Part shown: in pieces, positions 42,755 to 54,237 of the stretch
Numbering within the stretch: position 1 is the first letter of the stretch
Layout: the number at the start of each line of letters is the position of its first letter
Assembly: GCA_039545275.1 (NCBI GenBank)
Contig: BCHS01000010.1
Coordinates: 186,001-250,000, forward strand
DNA: 64,000 bases
Direction of reading: 5' to 3'
Source of the DNA: Pseudomicrostroma phylloplanum
Taxonomy: Eukaryota > Basidiomycota > Exobasidiomycetes > Microstromatales
The notes under the pieces: generated by a model
What the model saw: only the letters and a program-made list of their open reading frames with translations
Database searches by the model: none
Told to the model about the DNA's origin: nothing
Translations under genes and position numbers: made by a program

Positions 42755-43246
42755 TTATTCCTCCTCCTCCTCGTTGTCAAGGGAGACGTTGAAGAACTTG
42801 ATCTCGAAACCGTTCTTGGAGGTGGCTACGACACGGAGCCAGTCTCGGAGCTGAGATCGCTTGAGGTACTTCTTGGTGAGGTACTTGAGGTAGCGCTTGG
42901 AGAAGGGGATGGTAGTGGTGATGTTGATCTTGCCCTCGCCTGGGAGAAGAGGGAAAAGAGATGATACAGAAAAAGAGACGGGCGCATTAGTCCTCACATT
43001 CTGCACTGTGACTTTGTTGCAGCTCATCTCTTTAGCCGACTCACCCTCCTTGGAGACCTTTACGACCTCACCGAGCTGACCAGCCTTGCCGTCAACCTTG
43101 ATCCTGTCGTGGAGGAACTTCTCGAAGCCGGCAGCATCGAGGATTCCATCGGCGGCGGGACCAGAGAAGTCAATGAAGTACTTCTGGCCGGAAGACTTGG
43201 TCTTGCCAGTGGAGGACTTGGGAGCTGCGAGCTTGGTGACGGCCAT
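42755..43246 (-). CDS. RPL22: 60S ribosomal protein eL22
   Basis: Two exons (43246-43045, 42939-42755) with a 105-bp intron give 128 aa, the normal size. Exon 1 reads [16 protein letters not shown] and [19 protein letters not shown]. Exon 2 reads [20 protein letters not shown], then [19 protein letters not shown] and the acidic tail typical of eL22. eL22 lies on the large-subunit surface near the exit tunnel and binds rRNA helix structures. The intron is a multiple of three with no in-frame stop, so an unspliced mRNA would code for a 163-aa variant. The intron call rests on GTGAGT/CAG sites and on the family showing no such insert. It is divergent from CBF5. Confidence 0.95.
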   Translation of the reverse strand: MAVTKLAAPKSSTGKTKSSGQKYFIDFSGPAADGILDAAGFEKFLHDRIKVDGKAGQLGEVVKVSKEGESAKEMSCNKVTVQNVRTNAPVSFSVSSLFPLLPGEGKINITTTIPFSKRYLKYLTKKYLKRSQLRDWLRVVATSKNGFEIKFFNVSLDNEEEEE

Positions 43247-43703
43247 TTTAGTAGATGTGAGTGTGTGTGTGGAAGTGTGGGAAGTGTGACTCTACCAGAT
43301 ATATTTGGCAAAAGGATGAGGAGAAGGAAGGGGAAGCTGGTCAGCGGTGAGGCATTCGGAAGGGCCCTTTTTTCCCGGGCGGGCGGCAGGCCAGGCGAGG
43401 CGAGGCTGGGCTGAGGCTGGGCAGAGGCGTGGGTGTTGCCGCTGTGCGCGGTGCCGAGGAGAGGCAGTCAAGGCAGAGAGCGAAGATTTGGATTTTGTCG
43501 GAAGCGGGACACAGGCGGCGCGAGGCCGGACAGAGGCAGAGGCAGGAATCAATCGTATCCTTCCTGATCGCAGACCAACGAAGCAACGGCGGCAGCATAC
43601 ACGGACGTACATCCTACATCGTCCTCACACGAGTACTCCTCTCATCTCGTCGCTGCTAGTGCATCCTTATCCTTCTCTTCCTCCCGCCCCCCACGAGCCC
43701 ACC
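43247..43703. other. RPL22/CBF5 divergent promoter
   Basis: This 457-bp gap lies between two divergent ribosome-related genes. It includes the palindrome AAGGGCCCTT (43360-43369), a CCCGGG site and GC-rich near-repeats (GGCGAGGCGAGG, GGCTGGGCTGAGGCTGGG). No gene is seen. Confidence 0.5.
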
Positions 43704-45401
43704 ATGGCTGCCGTACTCGGCGAGTCGTCCACCTCTGCGCAGCAGCAGGCAGCCAATGACTACATGATTAAGCCAGAGAAGACGGGGCCCATCCTCAACA
43801 CAGCACAGTGGCCCCTTCTCCTCAAGAACTACGTGAGTAGAGCCCAGGAGGTAGAGGCTCATCATGAACAGGGACTACATGCTCACCTCTTCCCTTGCTC
43901 TTCCCATGCCCGCCTTTTGCACCTGTAGGACCAACTCCTTGTCCGCTCCTCGCACTTCACCCCCATCCCCCACGGCTGCTCCCCCCTCAAGCGTGACCTC
44001 CAGTCCTATGTAAAGTCCGGCGTGATCAACCTGGACAAGCCCTCCAACCCCTCTTCTCACGAGGTGGTAGCATGGATCAGGAGGATCCTCAGGGTGGAGA
44101 AGACTGGTCACTCTGGTACCCTTGACCCCAAAGTCACTGGCTGCCTCATCGTCTGCATCGACCGGGCCACTCGTCTGGTCAAGTCGCAGCAGGGAGCCGG
44201 TAAGGAGTACGTGGCAGTGCTCAGGCTGCACGACTCCCTCGAGGACGTCAAGAAGCTGCCTCAGGCCATCGATACCCTGACTGGAGCCCTCTTCCAGAGG
44301 CCACCGCTCATCTCGGCCGTGAAGCGTCAATTGAGGATCAGGACCATCTACGAGTCCAAGCTGCTGGAGTTCGACAACAAGAGGCATCTGGCCGTATTCT
44401 GGGTCAGCTGTGAGGCAGGAACGTACATTAGGACATTGTGTGTCCACCTGGGTCTGCTGTTGGGCGTGGGAGGTCACATGCAGGAGCTGAGGAGAGTCAG
44501 GTCGGGAGCATTGAGCGAGAATGACGACATCGTGACCATGCACGACGTCCTGGATGCTCAGTGGCTCTACGACAACCAGCGAGATGGTGAGTAGGCCGCA
44601 GACAGTCGTGAGAGCGTTTCCATGGACTGCCTGGCTGATCCCACCCTCTGCCGTTTCCCTCTTCCAGAATCCTACCTTCGCAGGGTCATTCGCCCTCTCG
44701 AAGCCCTCCTGGTGGGGTACAAGCGTATCGTGGTCAAGGACTCGGCCGTCAATGCCGTCTGCTACGGTGCCAAGCTGATGATCCCTGGTCTACTGCGCTA
44801 CGAGGCTCAGATCGAGCTCAACGAAGAGGTGGTGCTGATTACCACAAAGGGTGAAGCCATCGCCCTCGCCATTGCTCAAATGACCACGGCGGACCTGGCC
44901 ACAGCAGACCACGGCATCGTAGCCAAGGTCAAGCGGTGCATCATGGAGCGGGACACCTACCCTCGCAGGTGGGGTCTAGGACCCAAGGCCATCGAGAAGA
45001 AGAAGATGGTCAAGGACGGAAAGTTGGACAAGCACGGAAAGGCCTTGCCGGGCGTCACACCAGAGGGATGGTCAAAGGGATACGTAGACTACTCTGGCTC
45101 AGCAGAAAATGGCAGCAGCGGTGGTGCGGCGCCACAAGTAGGCGCATCAGTACCGAGCGATCTAGCAGCAACGGCGGCAGCGGCGGCTGGAGCCGTCACC
45201 AGTGCAGCCTCTGCCGTGGCCGCCTCGGTGGTTCCCGACTCGAAGAAGAGGAAAGCAGACGAAGATGGTGCAGCAGCGGGAGACGAGACGGGCGTATCGA
45301 GCAAGCGCGATGGAGAGACGGAAGAGGAGCGCAAAGCTCGAAAGGCGGCAAAGAAGGCAAAGAAGGAGGCAAAGGAGGCAAAGAAGTCAAAGGACGCCTA
45401 A
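43704..45401 (+). CDS. CBF5: H/ACA snoRNP pseudouridine synthase CBF5 (dyskerin)
   Basis: Three exons (43704-43832, 43929-44586, 44668-45401) with introns of 96 and 81 bp give 506 aa. The dyskerin N-terminus is followed by the TruB domain with [14 protein letters not shown] and [14 protein letters not shown], where D109 is the predicted catalytic Asp. The region [13 protein letters not shown] follows. After the second junction, the PUA domain includes [17 protein letters not shown] and [20 protein letters not shown]. The C-terminus is Ala-rich then a Lys-rich nuclear tail. Guided by H/ACA RNAs with Nop10, Nhp2 and Gar1, it converts uridine to pseudouridine in rRNA and snRNA. All junctions keep frame. 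Confidence 0.97.
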
Positions 45402-46042
45402 GCCCAGCCGGACTAGGGGAAAGCTCTCGGCTCTCAGCTCCCATCACCAAGCAGACCATCCTTCCTTCCTATGTGTCCTTCCCCCCGCCCCTCTTCTCTT
45501 GTTTCCTTTTGACCTGTACTTGCATCCCGCATCCCCCACTTCAGAACTCGCATCTCATTCTCGTCACGTATCGCTCAGCCCAAACGTTGTGAGACCGCCG
45601 TAGTCTGACGGACTGACCGTCCCACGAGCCGTCCCACGAGCGAGTTACGCAGCGCAGAATCCAGCAAGCAAGCAAGCAGCCAAAGGTCAAATAACAAGGA
45701 GAAGAGGGGAATGTATAGCAAATTCATTTAATTGTCCAAGATGTGTCTGTGTGTGTGTGAGTGTACCTTCTGGTCTCTGGGTGGAGTGGGGGGTTCTTTG
45801 TCGATTCGATGTACAAGAGAATGAAAGAAAAGAGGGAGAGAGAGGGAGCGCAAGTAGGGGAGAATCGCGAGTGGCAAGAATGAGTCGACTCGAAGCGAAG
45901 TGCGAGGTGCAAAGTGAAGTGGAGCAAATTGGGAGAGATGAAGAGAGGGGAAAGAGGGAAGAGGAGGAAGACGTGGAGAACACAGAGAAGCGAAGCAGGG
46001 TGCAATGTCCATGCACAGCCAACCGCTAGGTGAGCGCTCGGC
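45402..46042. other. CBF5-lyase convergent intergenic region
   Basis: This 641-bp gap lies between convergent stops. It contains a perfect tandem 12-mer, CCGTCCCACGAG x2 at 45617-45640, and a TG-rich stretch near 45740-45765. The purine-rich block 45780-45980 is open on several frames but is not gene-like. Confidence 0.5.
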
Positions 46043-48811
46043 TTAGTGCGAAGTAAGACTCCAGCTCCTCAGGGGCACATTGTTCGGCGTCGCCTTGTCG
46101 GCATCGCTGAGGTTCTCCCACTGGGGTTGCCACAGCACCTGTAGTGTTCCCGAAGTCGAGGGGAAGTCGACCTTGAGCACCGACACTCCAGGGTTGGGCT
46201 GGTCTCCGTCCTCGCCCGAGAGGGTGTTGGGGTCGCTTCCGTACACTCGTGCCGGAGGCGTCTCCACGGCAAAGGTGGCCGAGCCCGAGTTGATCAGACT
46301 GACGACCATCGTCTGTTTCTGTGGCAGCTTGGAAACCAGCGGGCTGGTCAGGTTGCCCCAAGAGTTGGCGTCGGTCACTTGGGAAATGGTGAGGGTGGCC
46401 TGGGTCCTGTTCGACGAGAGGGAGATGGTGGCATTGGTCTGCACGCGCCACTCAATCGAGGTGATTCCGGAACCGCCAGTGACCTCGTCCTGCAGCAGGA
46501 TCTGGCGACGGCCGTTGAGGAATCGGATACCACGCTGCACCGTACCGCTGGACTGGCTGTAACAGTTGCTCAGGTCTGTAGTGAAGTAAGCAATGTCGCT
46601 GGTACCTGGGACGTAGTTGATGTCGGAGCTCTGCTTGGCACCAGTCGTCTCCATGTTGCTAGTCGGCAGGCAGTTGGACAGCTGGTTCTCCTTGTTGATC
46701 ACCAGGGTGTTCTGACCCTGTGTACCCTTTCGGTAGTACTCCCATCGGTCCGAGTTCTGAGTCTCGTTGCTAAAGTAGTTGGAGGAAAGGTAGTTTCCAC
46801 TTCCGTACTCTCCAGCCCAACGAGTTCCCAGGGCATCGATGACAAAGTCTCCAGCATCGAGATCTCCGTGGGTCTGCGCTCCAGTGGCATTGGCGGCCCT
46901 GATACCAATGTAGGTACCAGTGAAGTCGGTCCAGGAGCTTCGCATGCTGGCCCAAGGGGCGTACGAGTTGTCAAAGAACTTGTCCAGTGCGAGGCCATTC
47001 CAGAAGGATCCAGTGACTCCAGTGTCGTACCAGAACATGCTCAGAGGGTCGGCGGCATCAGATCGGTCTCGCTGGTACAGAGAGTAGATGGGCAGATTGG
47101 CGAGCTTGCCCCACAGGAACATTCCGTTGGCAGTGGTGGAGAACTTGTTGGGTCCGTTGTCGCCGTAGGCAAAGAGACCGGCCTGGCCACCAACGTACAT
47201 GTGGTACTGTCCAGTGAGGTTCCAGTTGCTGTTGGCAGCGCTGAGGCCCTGGTCGGAGCCAGTGGCAGAGATCAGCGCCGAGAGAGCACGAGCCTGAGCG
47301 GCGGTACCAAAGTACCAGTAGTTGGGGGTCTCGGACCACGTGCCGTCAGTGCCAGCTCCTCGCATGCAGTTTTCACGCATGTTGGGAAGAGCTTCGTTGA
47401 TGATCGTCTGCGATGCGCTGGTAGGGTCTTCACTCCAAATTGCAAGGGCTCCGAGGATGAGACCCGAATTGCACACACAGTTCCAGTTGCCGTCGCCGTT
47501 GGCGGGCTGTGACCACCAGGCAGCACCAGTCGAGTAGTAGCTCACACCCTGGTTGAGTCCGAGGGTGATGATGCTCCACATGATTGCTTCCCTCTGCGTA
47601 GGCGTCCAGGCGTCGTAGAGCCAGTCGTATCCAATGGCAAAGGCAGCAGTCAGTTCAGCAAGATCGAGGAAGTGGAGCGGGTTCCAAGTCTCATTCTTCG
47701 AGGTGCCGGATTGAACTTCCTGGATGTTCCAAACGTCAGTGGTGGAGTTACCAGCGACGGCAACCATCTCAGTCCAGGTCCTGTCGAGCCACTTGGTGTC
47801 ATTGCTGATCTTGTACGCGTAAGCCCAAGTCTTGATGCGGAGTTGGGTCTCACGAGCAGGGTCAAGGATACCAGAGCCACTGGCAGGGTTACCATCGAAG
47901 GTGTAGTTGATAGGAGGAAGGGCATAGAAGGCAGATGCGTTTGCAAAGATCGAAGCGTTCCACATGGTGAGGTAGGCATCCTTGGCAATCTTCTCGGGCA
48001 AGCAGCTCCATTCCGGTCCAGTGGTCATCAGTCGAGGGTGGTCACGGAGGGCGGTAGCTGACAGAGTGCCGCTAGGGGTGTTGGAGTCTGCGCAGGAGAC
48101 GACCTCCTCTCCTTGGGCAGGTGCAGAAGCGTCGAGGTTGGAGCTGACCCAGTAAGGGTTGCCGTACAGGTCGGTACCATCGTAGAAGACGTTGTTCTTG
48201 CCGCCAGAGCTGGCAGCAGCGGCAGCTGACGAAGATACTGCCGAGGGGATGTTGGCCACTCGGGCAGCGGCCGACTGGCCAGAGAAGCTGCTTGCGGAGC
48301 CTGCTGCGTTGCTGCCGCCGCTGCCGCCGCCGCCGCTGCTACTGCTGCTGGCAGCCCTGGAACCGAAGACACCACCGAGGACAGCACCAACAATGATCAG
48401 GAGGGCGACCACGGCAATGATGATCCACATGAGTTTCTTCGACTTTGCCTTCTTGGGCTGTGCGTACGAGTACTTGTTGGCAGACTCTTGAGCTGAGGAC
48501 GAGCAAGAGACAAGAGGCGAAGGGGTGGAAGCAAGTCAGTGGCAATGTCGAAAGAGAGCCGGAGCAGGTATTCGAATCTGCTCACCTGGGTTGTAGCCCC
48601 TACCACCGGCGGCAGCAGCGCCAGCGCCGTATCCGGCGTCATGGGTGCCATTTCCACCAGCTCCATAGTAGTCGCTCTGGGGTGTCTGTTGACCGGTATA
48701 TCCAGGCTCGTCCCTGTAGCCTCCGCTCTGGTATTGGTTGTCGAACTGGGATGCGTTCGAGTGCATGTAGGTGTCCTGGGGCTGCTGATAGCCGCCGGTG
48801 TGCTGTGCCAT
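46043..48811 (-). CDS. Membrane-anchored heparinase II/III / alginate-lyase-like protein
   Basis: Two exons (48811-48586, 48492-46043) with a 93-bp intron give 891 aa. The first ~95 residues are cytosolic, rich in Gly/Tyr/Gln with a basic KKAKSKK stretch. Residues about 97-118 form one strong transmembrane segment, so the protein should be type II with a large lumenal or external domain. A Ser/Gly linker follows. The catalytic part carries an alpha/alpha-toroid region (RIKTWAYAYKISNDTKWLDR, ELTAAFAIGYDWLYDAW) and a beta-rich C-terminal half (ATGAQTHGDLDAGDFVIDAL, FLNGRRQILLQDEV), as in heparinase II/III-type polysaccharide lyases. Many N-glycosylation sequons are present. The substrate is unknown; an acidic polysaccharide such as capsular or wall uronan is plausible. 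Confidence 0.85.
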
Positions 48812-49281
48812 GTTGGCGTGGGTGTGTGGCAAAGAGGGAGAGGGTGAAGGTGCGGGGGCTGTGCCGAGTGCGTGGGAGAAATCAAAGTCCTCTGTATATT
48901 ATTCGGTCGTAACGAAGAGGATGGTGTGGACAGCAACGGTAGTCGCTCGTCGGAAGCGTCGTCAAGCCAGGAAAGCCAAGTGAAGTGTCTGTCACGGGAA
49001 TGTGAGTTGGTTTCAGGGGGAAGGCGTTAAGGAAGCAGACCCTGAGTATGACGTCGGAAGTCCTGCGTCTGCGCGAAGATTGTGGGCTGAGAGGTCGTGA
49101 TGTTTTGACACGAGAAAGGGGGCCTACGGCGCTCGCGGGGGAATGCAAAGGGGGTATTGGAGAGAAGAGAGGGGTAAAGGGGGGATATGAGGAGGAAAGG
49201 GGAGGAGGGTACTGATATGTTGATGGTAGGAAAGAAAGGGGGGGGAGGAAAGAGGAAGTGGGGGGGCGAAGTGTGTGCGCC

Positions 49282-49301
49282 TGTGTGTGTGTGTGTGTGT
49301 G
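49282..49301 (+). repeat. (TG)10 microsatellite
   Basis: Twenty bases of perfect TG dinucleotide repeat, with further imperfect TG/CG repeats on either side out to about 49375. Confidence 0.9.
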
Positions 49302-49560
49302 CGGGCGTGTGAGCGGCGTGATGTTGAGGCTCAGTCGGGGTATGAGTGTGAGTGAGTGTGTATGTGTGCGTGTGTGCGGAAATCACCGACGAGGCCGGCG
49401 GGCTGGCGGAGGGCGAGGGGAAGCCCTGGGGCAAGCCGAGAAACGACGTAGGCAGTAGAGGAGTCACTGGGCGTGTGTGTGTTCCTCTGCCAGATTTTCT
49501 TTGCCACCCTGCACCGGCGCGGTGTGCAGGAGATGGCTTGGCCGGCTGGCGTGCCGCCCT

Positions 49561-49578
49561 GCTGCTGCTGCTGCTGCT
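49561..49578 (+). repeat. (GCT)6 trinucleotide tract
   Basis: Six perfect GCT units in a non-coding region, between the TG tract at 49282 and the CA tract at 49614. Confidence 0.85.
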
Positions 49579-50080
49579 TCCCTTTTCGCCCCTCGGACGA
49601 CATCCAAACACAAACACACACGCACACACACACGGCCACGGCCGCTGCTGCCTGCCTACTTGGCTTCGGTCAGCGGCACCCAACCGAGATCAGAAAGACC
49701 GGCACAAGGTCGATTTTTTCCTCTCGGCTTACACTCGGCTGTAAGCCAGAAAAGTTCTGCTCAGCCCATTGACCTCTCGTCTCAGCCCTCTGCTGACACC
49801 GCCTTGGCCTTGACTCGCTCTCAGTAGCAGTCGGCTTCTCCTGGTTGTAAGCGGAAACACTCCGGTCCACTCACCAAAAGGGCAAATCAGGGCCACAAGC
49901 AGACCCAGGAAGTCAGCCCCGACGCCCGAAGAGGGAGGACCGGACAGAGGGAGCGAGGGAGGAAGGGGGGGATGCATGAGGCTAGATGCGCGTCTATGCA
50001 GCGGCCCAAGGCAAATGGAAGCCGCCGCCGCCTCCATCTCGAAGGAATGTACACACATGCACACACACAGAAAGACAGAG

Positions 50081-50101
50081 ACGCGCGCGCGCGTGTGTAT
50101 G
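50081..50101 (+). repeat. Alternating purine-pyrimidine (CG/TG) tract, Z-DNA candidate
   Basis: ACGCGCGCGCGCGTGTGTAT plus the next G alternate strictly between purine and pyrimidine for 21 bases. A second strict tract (50047-50069, AC/TG type) lies 11 bases upstream. Confidence 0.8.
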
Positions 50102-50747
50102 TCCCCGCGCCCGCTAACGCTAACGCTCACTCTTGCCTGCGCCTGCGATAGACTTTCGCAAGCCCCTGAAGGCAGGTATGATATGGCATGGCGTGGGGAC
50201 CTGCCTTGAATCTAAATCTAGCTCCTAGCTCTTGCTCTGGCTCTTGCACCCTGGCATAGGCACGAGGAGGGACGGCGCACACACACTCGAGAGTCTTGCC
50301 GCATCAGGAATAGATAGACAGAAAGATAGGCCGGTAAAGGGGGGATAAGAGAAGGGAGGGAAGAGAGGGAAGCGCGTAGCGATACGTGCTCTCCTTGTAG
50401 GGCGTAGTGCGGGCGGGCTGCGGAAGGCTCTTCATAGTAACGAACGAGATTTCATTGTATCAAAAGACATGAGAGAAGGAGCGAGCCGGAGTGACAACCT
50501 GCTAAAGCAACGGAGCGAGCGAAGCCCTGATTGTACCACCACTTATCCTTTTACCACCCCCACCGTTTAAGGTCGACATCGATGTCAGAGGCGCTAGCAA
50601 TGAGATTCTGGGTTCCTTTGGCTTCATGCCTTCTTTCCCTCCTTGTCACCTGTGGGTCGTGAAGCTCTTCCCTGTGATTCTCCCCCCTTCCACCTCTTGA
50701 CGCTTTCCAAATTTCCCGCCCCCACGTCCTTCCTTTGCGGGCCTCCC

Positions 50748-53207
50748 TCAATCCTTTCTGTGGAAGAGGCTATGCTTCTTCTTGGCCTCCTCAGGGTGAA
50801 CCTTGACATGCGGGTGCTCCGCAGCAGGCGTATGTCCCTCCTTATCCGGCACCAGCCTAGCACACGTGCTAATCCCACGCAGCCACTCATCACCTTCATC
50901 ATCGTCGTCTTCAAACTCGGCAGGGAGTTGGCGGTTAAGGCTGGCGAGACCAGGACTCATGGCGCCGCTGCCGCCGTTGCCTCCGGCCTTGTGCAGGTTG
51001 TGAAGAGCGTCGAAGGAGCTTGTGCGGGACATGACGGGGGTTTGGGTCAGGGGAGAGGTGCCGTCGCTGAAGCGTCTGCCTCGGAGCAGGTCTCCGAGCG
51101 TGCAGCGCAATGTCGGCTCTACAGCCATCATCCTGCTCAGAGCAGAGCGAGTCTCACGCGGCAGCAGCCGGAAGATGCTGTCGGCTGCACCGGACGTGTA
51201 CGTGGCGACGGAGGAAACGCTGCCCGACCTGGCGCGGGACTTGCCTTCTGCCAGCGTCTCGTCATCCCCACTTGTAGGGGCAGGCGACATGGCTCCGGGG
51301 GAAGAAGTACCTGGGGGAGTGAAAAGCTCCGGCGAATCGCGACCACCTCGGTTCTTCTCAAAGTAGCTCGGATCTCGACCCTCCCCTTCGGAAGCAGTGA
51401 CCGCCGTGCCGCTCCTGTCCAGTGCCGACTCGCCATCTTCAATCTCGATTCCAGCAGGAGTCACCGCACCGGATGCGCGTCGCTGAGGTGTCGTGTACCC
51501 GGCCTCTTTGGCAGTGAGAATGCGAGGTGTGAGCATACCTGACGCATCTGGGCTCTTCGAGTGCTCTTCGCGGTGATGACGTGCATGGTGCGAATAGGGC
51601 GTATCCCGATAGTGACCATCGGTCACATAGGCGTGATCGTCGAAGTTCTCTGGCGCTTCGCAGAGCTCGGGGTGGGAGGTGATGTACAGCTTAAAGGACG
51701 GGTCCGTCTTGGGGTCCGGCAGCTTCCAGGGGAACCGGCGCAGCACCATACAGAGGAAGATGATGGCACAGCTCCACACGTCCGTCAATCGAGGATCGTA
51801 CGTCTGCTGCGAGAGGACCTCAGGAGCCAAGTAGGGGTCAGAGCCGACGACTCCGGTAGCAACGACTTTGCTCTTTCCGGGTGAGTGGAAGACCGTGGCG
51901 GTACCAAAGTCGATGATCTTGACGACGTTCTTCGTAGTCATCACGCAATTGTCGAGCTTGAGGTCACGGTGGGCAAGACCCATACTGTGAAGGTAGTCGA
52001 CTCCATCCACAATCTGCCTGAAGACACAGTAGATCTCCGGACGGCACATCTTCCCGCTCATGACGATGCTGAACAGGTCATTCGGGGCATACTCCATCAC
52101 CTCGTAGTAGTGACCATTGTCCGAGATGATGTCCAGTGTCTCAATGATATTGACGTGGTGGAGCGTGCTTCCAATGCAGAATTCGGCAGTGACCTTCTTG
52201 ATGTACTCCTTCTCGTTCTCTCCCGGCCTCCTTTGACGGAACTCCTTGACGGCAAAGGTCGTGTGGTCCTTAGACCTCTTGATCAATCGAACTGTACCGC
52301 CAGCACCAGAACCCAGCACCTTCCCCCATTTGCCATACTTCTTGGTCAAGTGAGCGTGATCGTCTCCGAGGGGAGGCGAGTCGTGGCCGTGCCTCCTGCC
52401 GGGAGTAGAGCTTCCGGATCGCTCTCCATCGGAAGAGTGGTGACCGATGTGGTTGTGCAGGAACTTTTTGAGATCCACCAGGGGATTGTGGTGTCCCGAG
52501 TGCTTCTCCTTCTTCTTTGGCGCTGACGTCGTTGGCTTCTCATGATGCACCGGGGCCTCAGCTGGCGTAGCGTGAGCACTCGGTTCAGCGGATGTCAGGG
52601 CTGAAATTGCGGCTCCGTGATGCCCGTCGCTAGGTCTACGGTTGGCTCCCAGCTTGGCGAAGACGAACTGCGAAGGTGTGCTACTGCCGGACATGTCCTG
52701 AGCCGCGCTAATCTGCCGAGCACCTTCAAGTCCTGTCGCGCCCGGACGGCTCTTCTGCGAGGTCAGACCGATGTTGCTCTTTGTCTTGCTCAGCTTCGAC
52801 TGGGTGGGCGACAATGGCACCGAGCGAGGCGTCGCAGGAGCAGAAGGGGACGAGTGCTCGGCTATCTCGGGGAGACCAGCAGTCTGCTTGCCAGCTCCTG
52901 CAAAGTCGACAATGGTCTCTCCATCGCGCCCGTGGGAGGGATCCTCGCCCACGTACTTCTGCCGGGCCGCACGAGCAGCTCCACTAGCACCTCCCAAGGA
53001 AGCAGCATCGGCTAAGACGGCTCCTCCGCCTGGGAGATTCGTATCCTTGCGAGACCCTGAGAACGCTGGTGCGGAGGAATCCTGCCCGAGACCCAGTGGC
53101 TGGGCGACACTTTGGCTGCCGCCCGCTGGGGCCCCAAGTTGCACCTGTTGAGTCCTTTGTGAGATGCCGTCCACCCCGTCGGACGATCTTGCCGAGTTGT
53201 ACGCCAT
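50748..53207 (-). CDS. SAT4: HAL4/SAT4-type Ser/Thr protein kinase
   Basis: One exon, 819 aa. Residues 1-285 are a disordered Ser/Pro-rich N-terminus. The kinase domain runs from about 290 and is interrupted and extended by Ser-rich inserts toward the C-terminus. The Gly loop is [12 protein letters not shown], the ATP lysine K321 lies in FAVKEF, the catalytic loop HRDLKLDN starts at H413, DFG is at 433-435 and APE at 461-463. The region between residues about 515 and 680 is an acidic, Ser-rich insert before the final helix. Yeast Hal4/Sat4 and Hal5 kinases stabilise the Trk potassium transporters and other plasma-membrane permeases. The protein is intact, with all catalytic residues present. 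Which HAL paralogue it represents is uncertain. Confidence 0.88.
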   Translation of the reverse strand: MAYNSARSSDGVDGISQRTQQVQLGAPAGGSQSVAQPLGLGQDSSAPAFSGSRKDTNLPGGGAVLADAASLGGASGAARAARQKYVGEDPSHGRDGETIVDFAGAGKQTAGLPEIAEHSSPSAPATPRSVPLSPTQSKLSKTKSNIGLTSQKSRPGATGLEGARQISAAQDMSGSSTPSQFVFAKLGANRRPSDGHHGAAISALTSAEPSAHATPAEAPVHHEKPTTSAPKKKEKHSGHHNPLVDLKKFLHNHIGHHSSDGERSGSSTPGRRHGHDSPPLGDDHAHLTKKYGKWGKVLGSGAGGTVRLIKRSKDHTTFAVKEFRQRRPGENEKEYIKKVTAEFCIGSTLHHVNIIETLDIISDNGHYYEVMEYAPNDLFSIVMSGKMCRPEIYCVFRQIVDGVDYLHSMGLAHRDLKLDNCVMTTKNVVKIIDFGTATVFHSPGKSKVVATGVVGSDPYLAPEVLSQQTYDPRLTDVWSCAIIFLCMVLRRFPWKLPDPKTDPSFKLYITSHPELCEAPENFDDHAYVTDGHYRDTPYSHHARHHREEHSKSPDASGMLTPRILTAKEAGYTTPQRRASGAVTPAGIEIEDGESALDRSGTAVTASEGEGRDPSYFEKNRGGRDSPELFTPPGTSSPGAMSPAPTSGDDETLAEGKSRARSGSVSSVATYTSGAADSIFRLLPRETRSALSRMMAVEPTLRCTLGDLLRGRRFSDGTSPLTQTPVMSRTSSFDALHNLHKAGGNGGSGAMSPGLASLNRQLPAEFEDDDDEGDEWLRGISTCARLVPDKEGHTPAAEHPHVKVHPEEAKKKHSLFHRKD

Positions 53208-54237
53208 TTCTAATGACGGTGAGCGCTATTTCGGAGTCAGCTAGACAGTTTGAGGCCTGGAAGAAGATGCCAGTAGCCAGTGAGATCAAGGTGTCGTAAG
53301 ACTCCCTTTGCCCGTTTTTGTCCAGGCGCTGTTGCGCAGTCTATACTTTCAGGGTCGCAGGGTGGCTGGTAAGCCAATGTGGCACGATGACCCTGGGTCA
53401 CGGGCGGGGGCTATGAAGCGTACAGAGGTGGGTAATGGGTAGGAGGCGATGCTAGATGCTTTGTGGAGCACGAGGTGGGATGGATTAGTGAGACTGTGAG
53501 CCACGGCAAAGTGCGATGGAAATGCGGAGCAGGCGTGGCTTCGGCTTATCCGCTTGCCTGCCTGCCTGCCCGTCCGCCCCTCCGCTTGGGCCTGCCGGCG
53601 CTGCCGCACATCCGGCACAGAGGTCAGATGGCCCGGCCCTCGCAACTTCTTCTCACGCTGGAGCAGCTCGGGGGCCTGATCCAACCAAGCCGCTGGTAAG
53701 AATGTACATTAGTCTTGCGTTGTACTTTGCCTTTATAGAGGCTCTGTCTGACGTTTGGTAGATCTAAGAGACCACGGAGTCTGTTTCGTGCAGCCACGAC
53801 CCTCGCCCTGACGCACGCAGGACCCTGACGCGGCACCGACGATCTACACCTTGCGCTCGTCCATGCTGACAACGCCGAAGATATGTACTTGTAGCAGCAG
53901 CGCGAGATGAGTGACACCAGATCTGGGCTCAGTCTCATCCCCAATGTACATCTTCGCCCGGCGTAGCATTAGTCGTGGCCGTGATGCGTGGCCAGCGGGT
54001 GATCCAGTGGAGTGTGGCATCCAGTGGACGTCCGTGCATTTGGGTGCGCATGCAGATGAACGACGACGACGTTGGCCTTTTGCTCTGTTTTGCGACATTC
54101 ATCGACACACACAACACTTCCTCTTCCCCCTTCGACAAGACCTTGTATAGCCACAGGCCGTTCAGAGTACCACTAGCTCCGTCTTGCTGCTTTCGGTGGC
54201 GAGCTAGAGTGTCTGTCTGCGCTGGTGAGGTGGTGTC
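53208..54237. other. Kinase/OXR1 divergent promoter region
   Basis: This 1.03-kb gap between divergent starts has only short unconserved frames. It could hide 5' non-coding exons of either gene. No gene or repeat is supported. Confidence 0.45.

Larger units (their letters stand above)
48812..50747. other. Long intergenic region between the lyase and the HAL4-type kinase
   Basis: This 1.9-kb stretch contains low-complexity and alternating purine-pyrimidine tracts: (TG)10 at 49282, a CA/CG tract at 49614-49634, a mixed AC tract at 50047-50069 and a CG/TG tract at 50081-50101, plus a (GCT)6 run at 49561-49578. Frames that cross it are repetitive and unconserved. It should hold the lyase promoter and the kinase 3' UTR. 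Confidence 0.5.

Noticed and set aside
46379..47512. 377-codon + strand open frame
   Set aside because: It is antisense to the lyase gene, with repetitive Val/Gly/Ser composition and no recognisable domain.
49027..49683. 218-codon minus-strand frame in the long intergenic region
   Set aside because: It is made of translated dinucleotide repeats (His/Thr runs) and Pro/Ser-rich filler, with no conserved segment.
51885..52526. 213-codon + strand frame
   Set aside because: It is antisense to the kinase catalytic domain.
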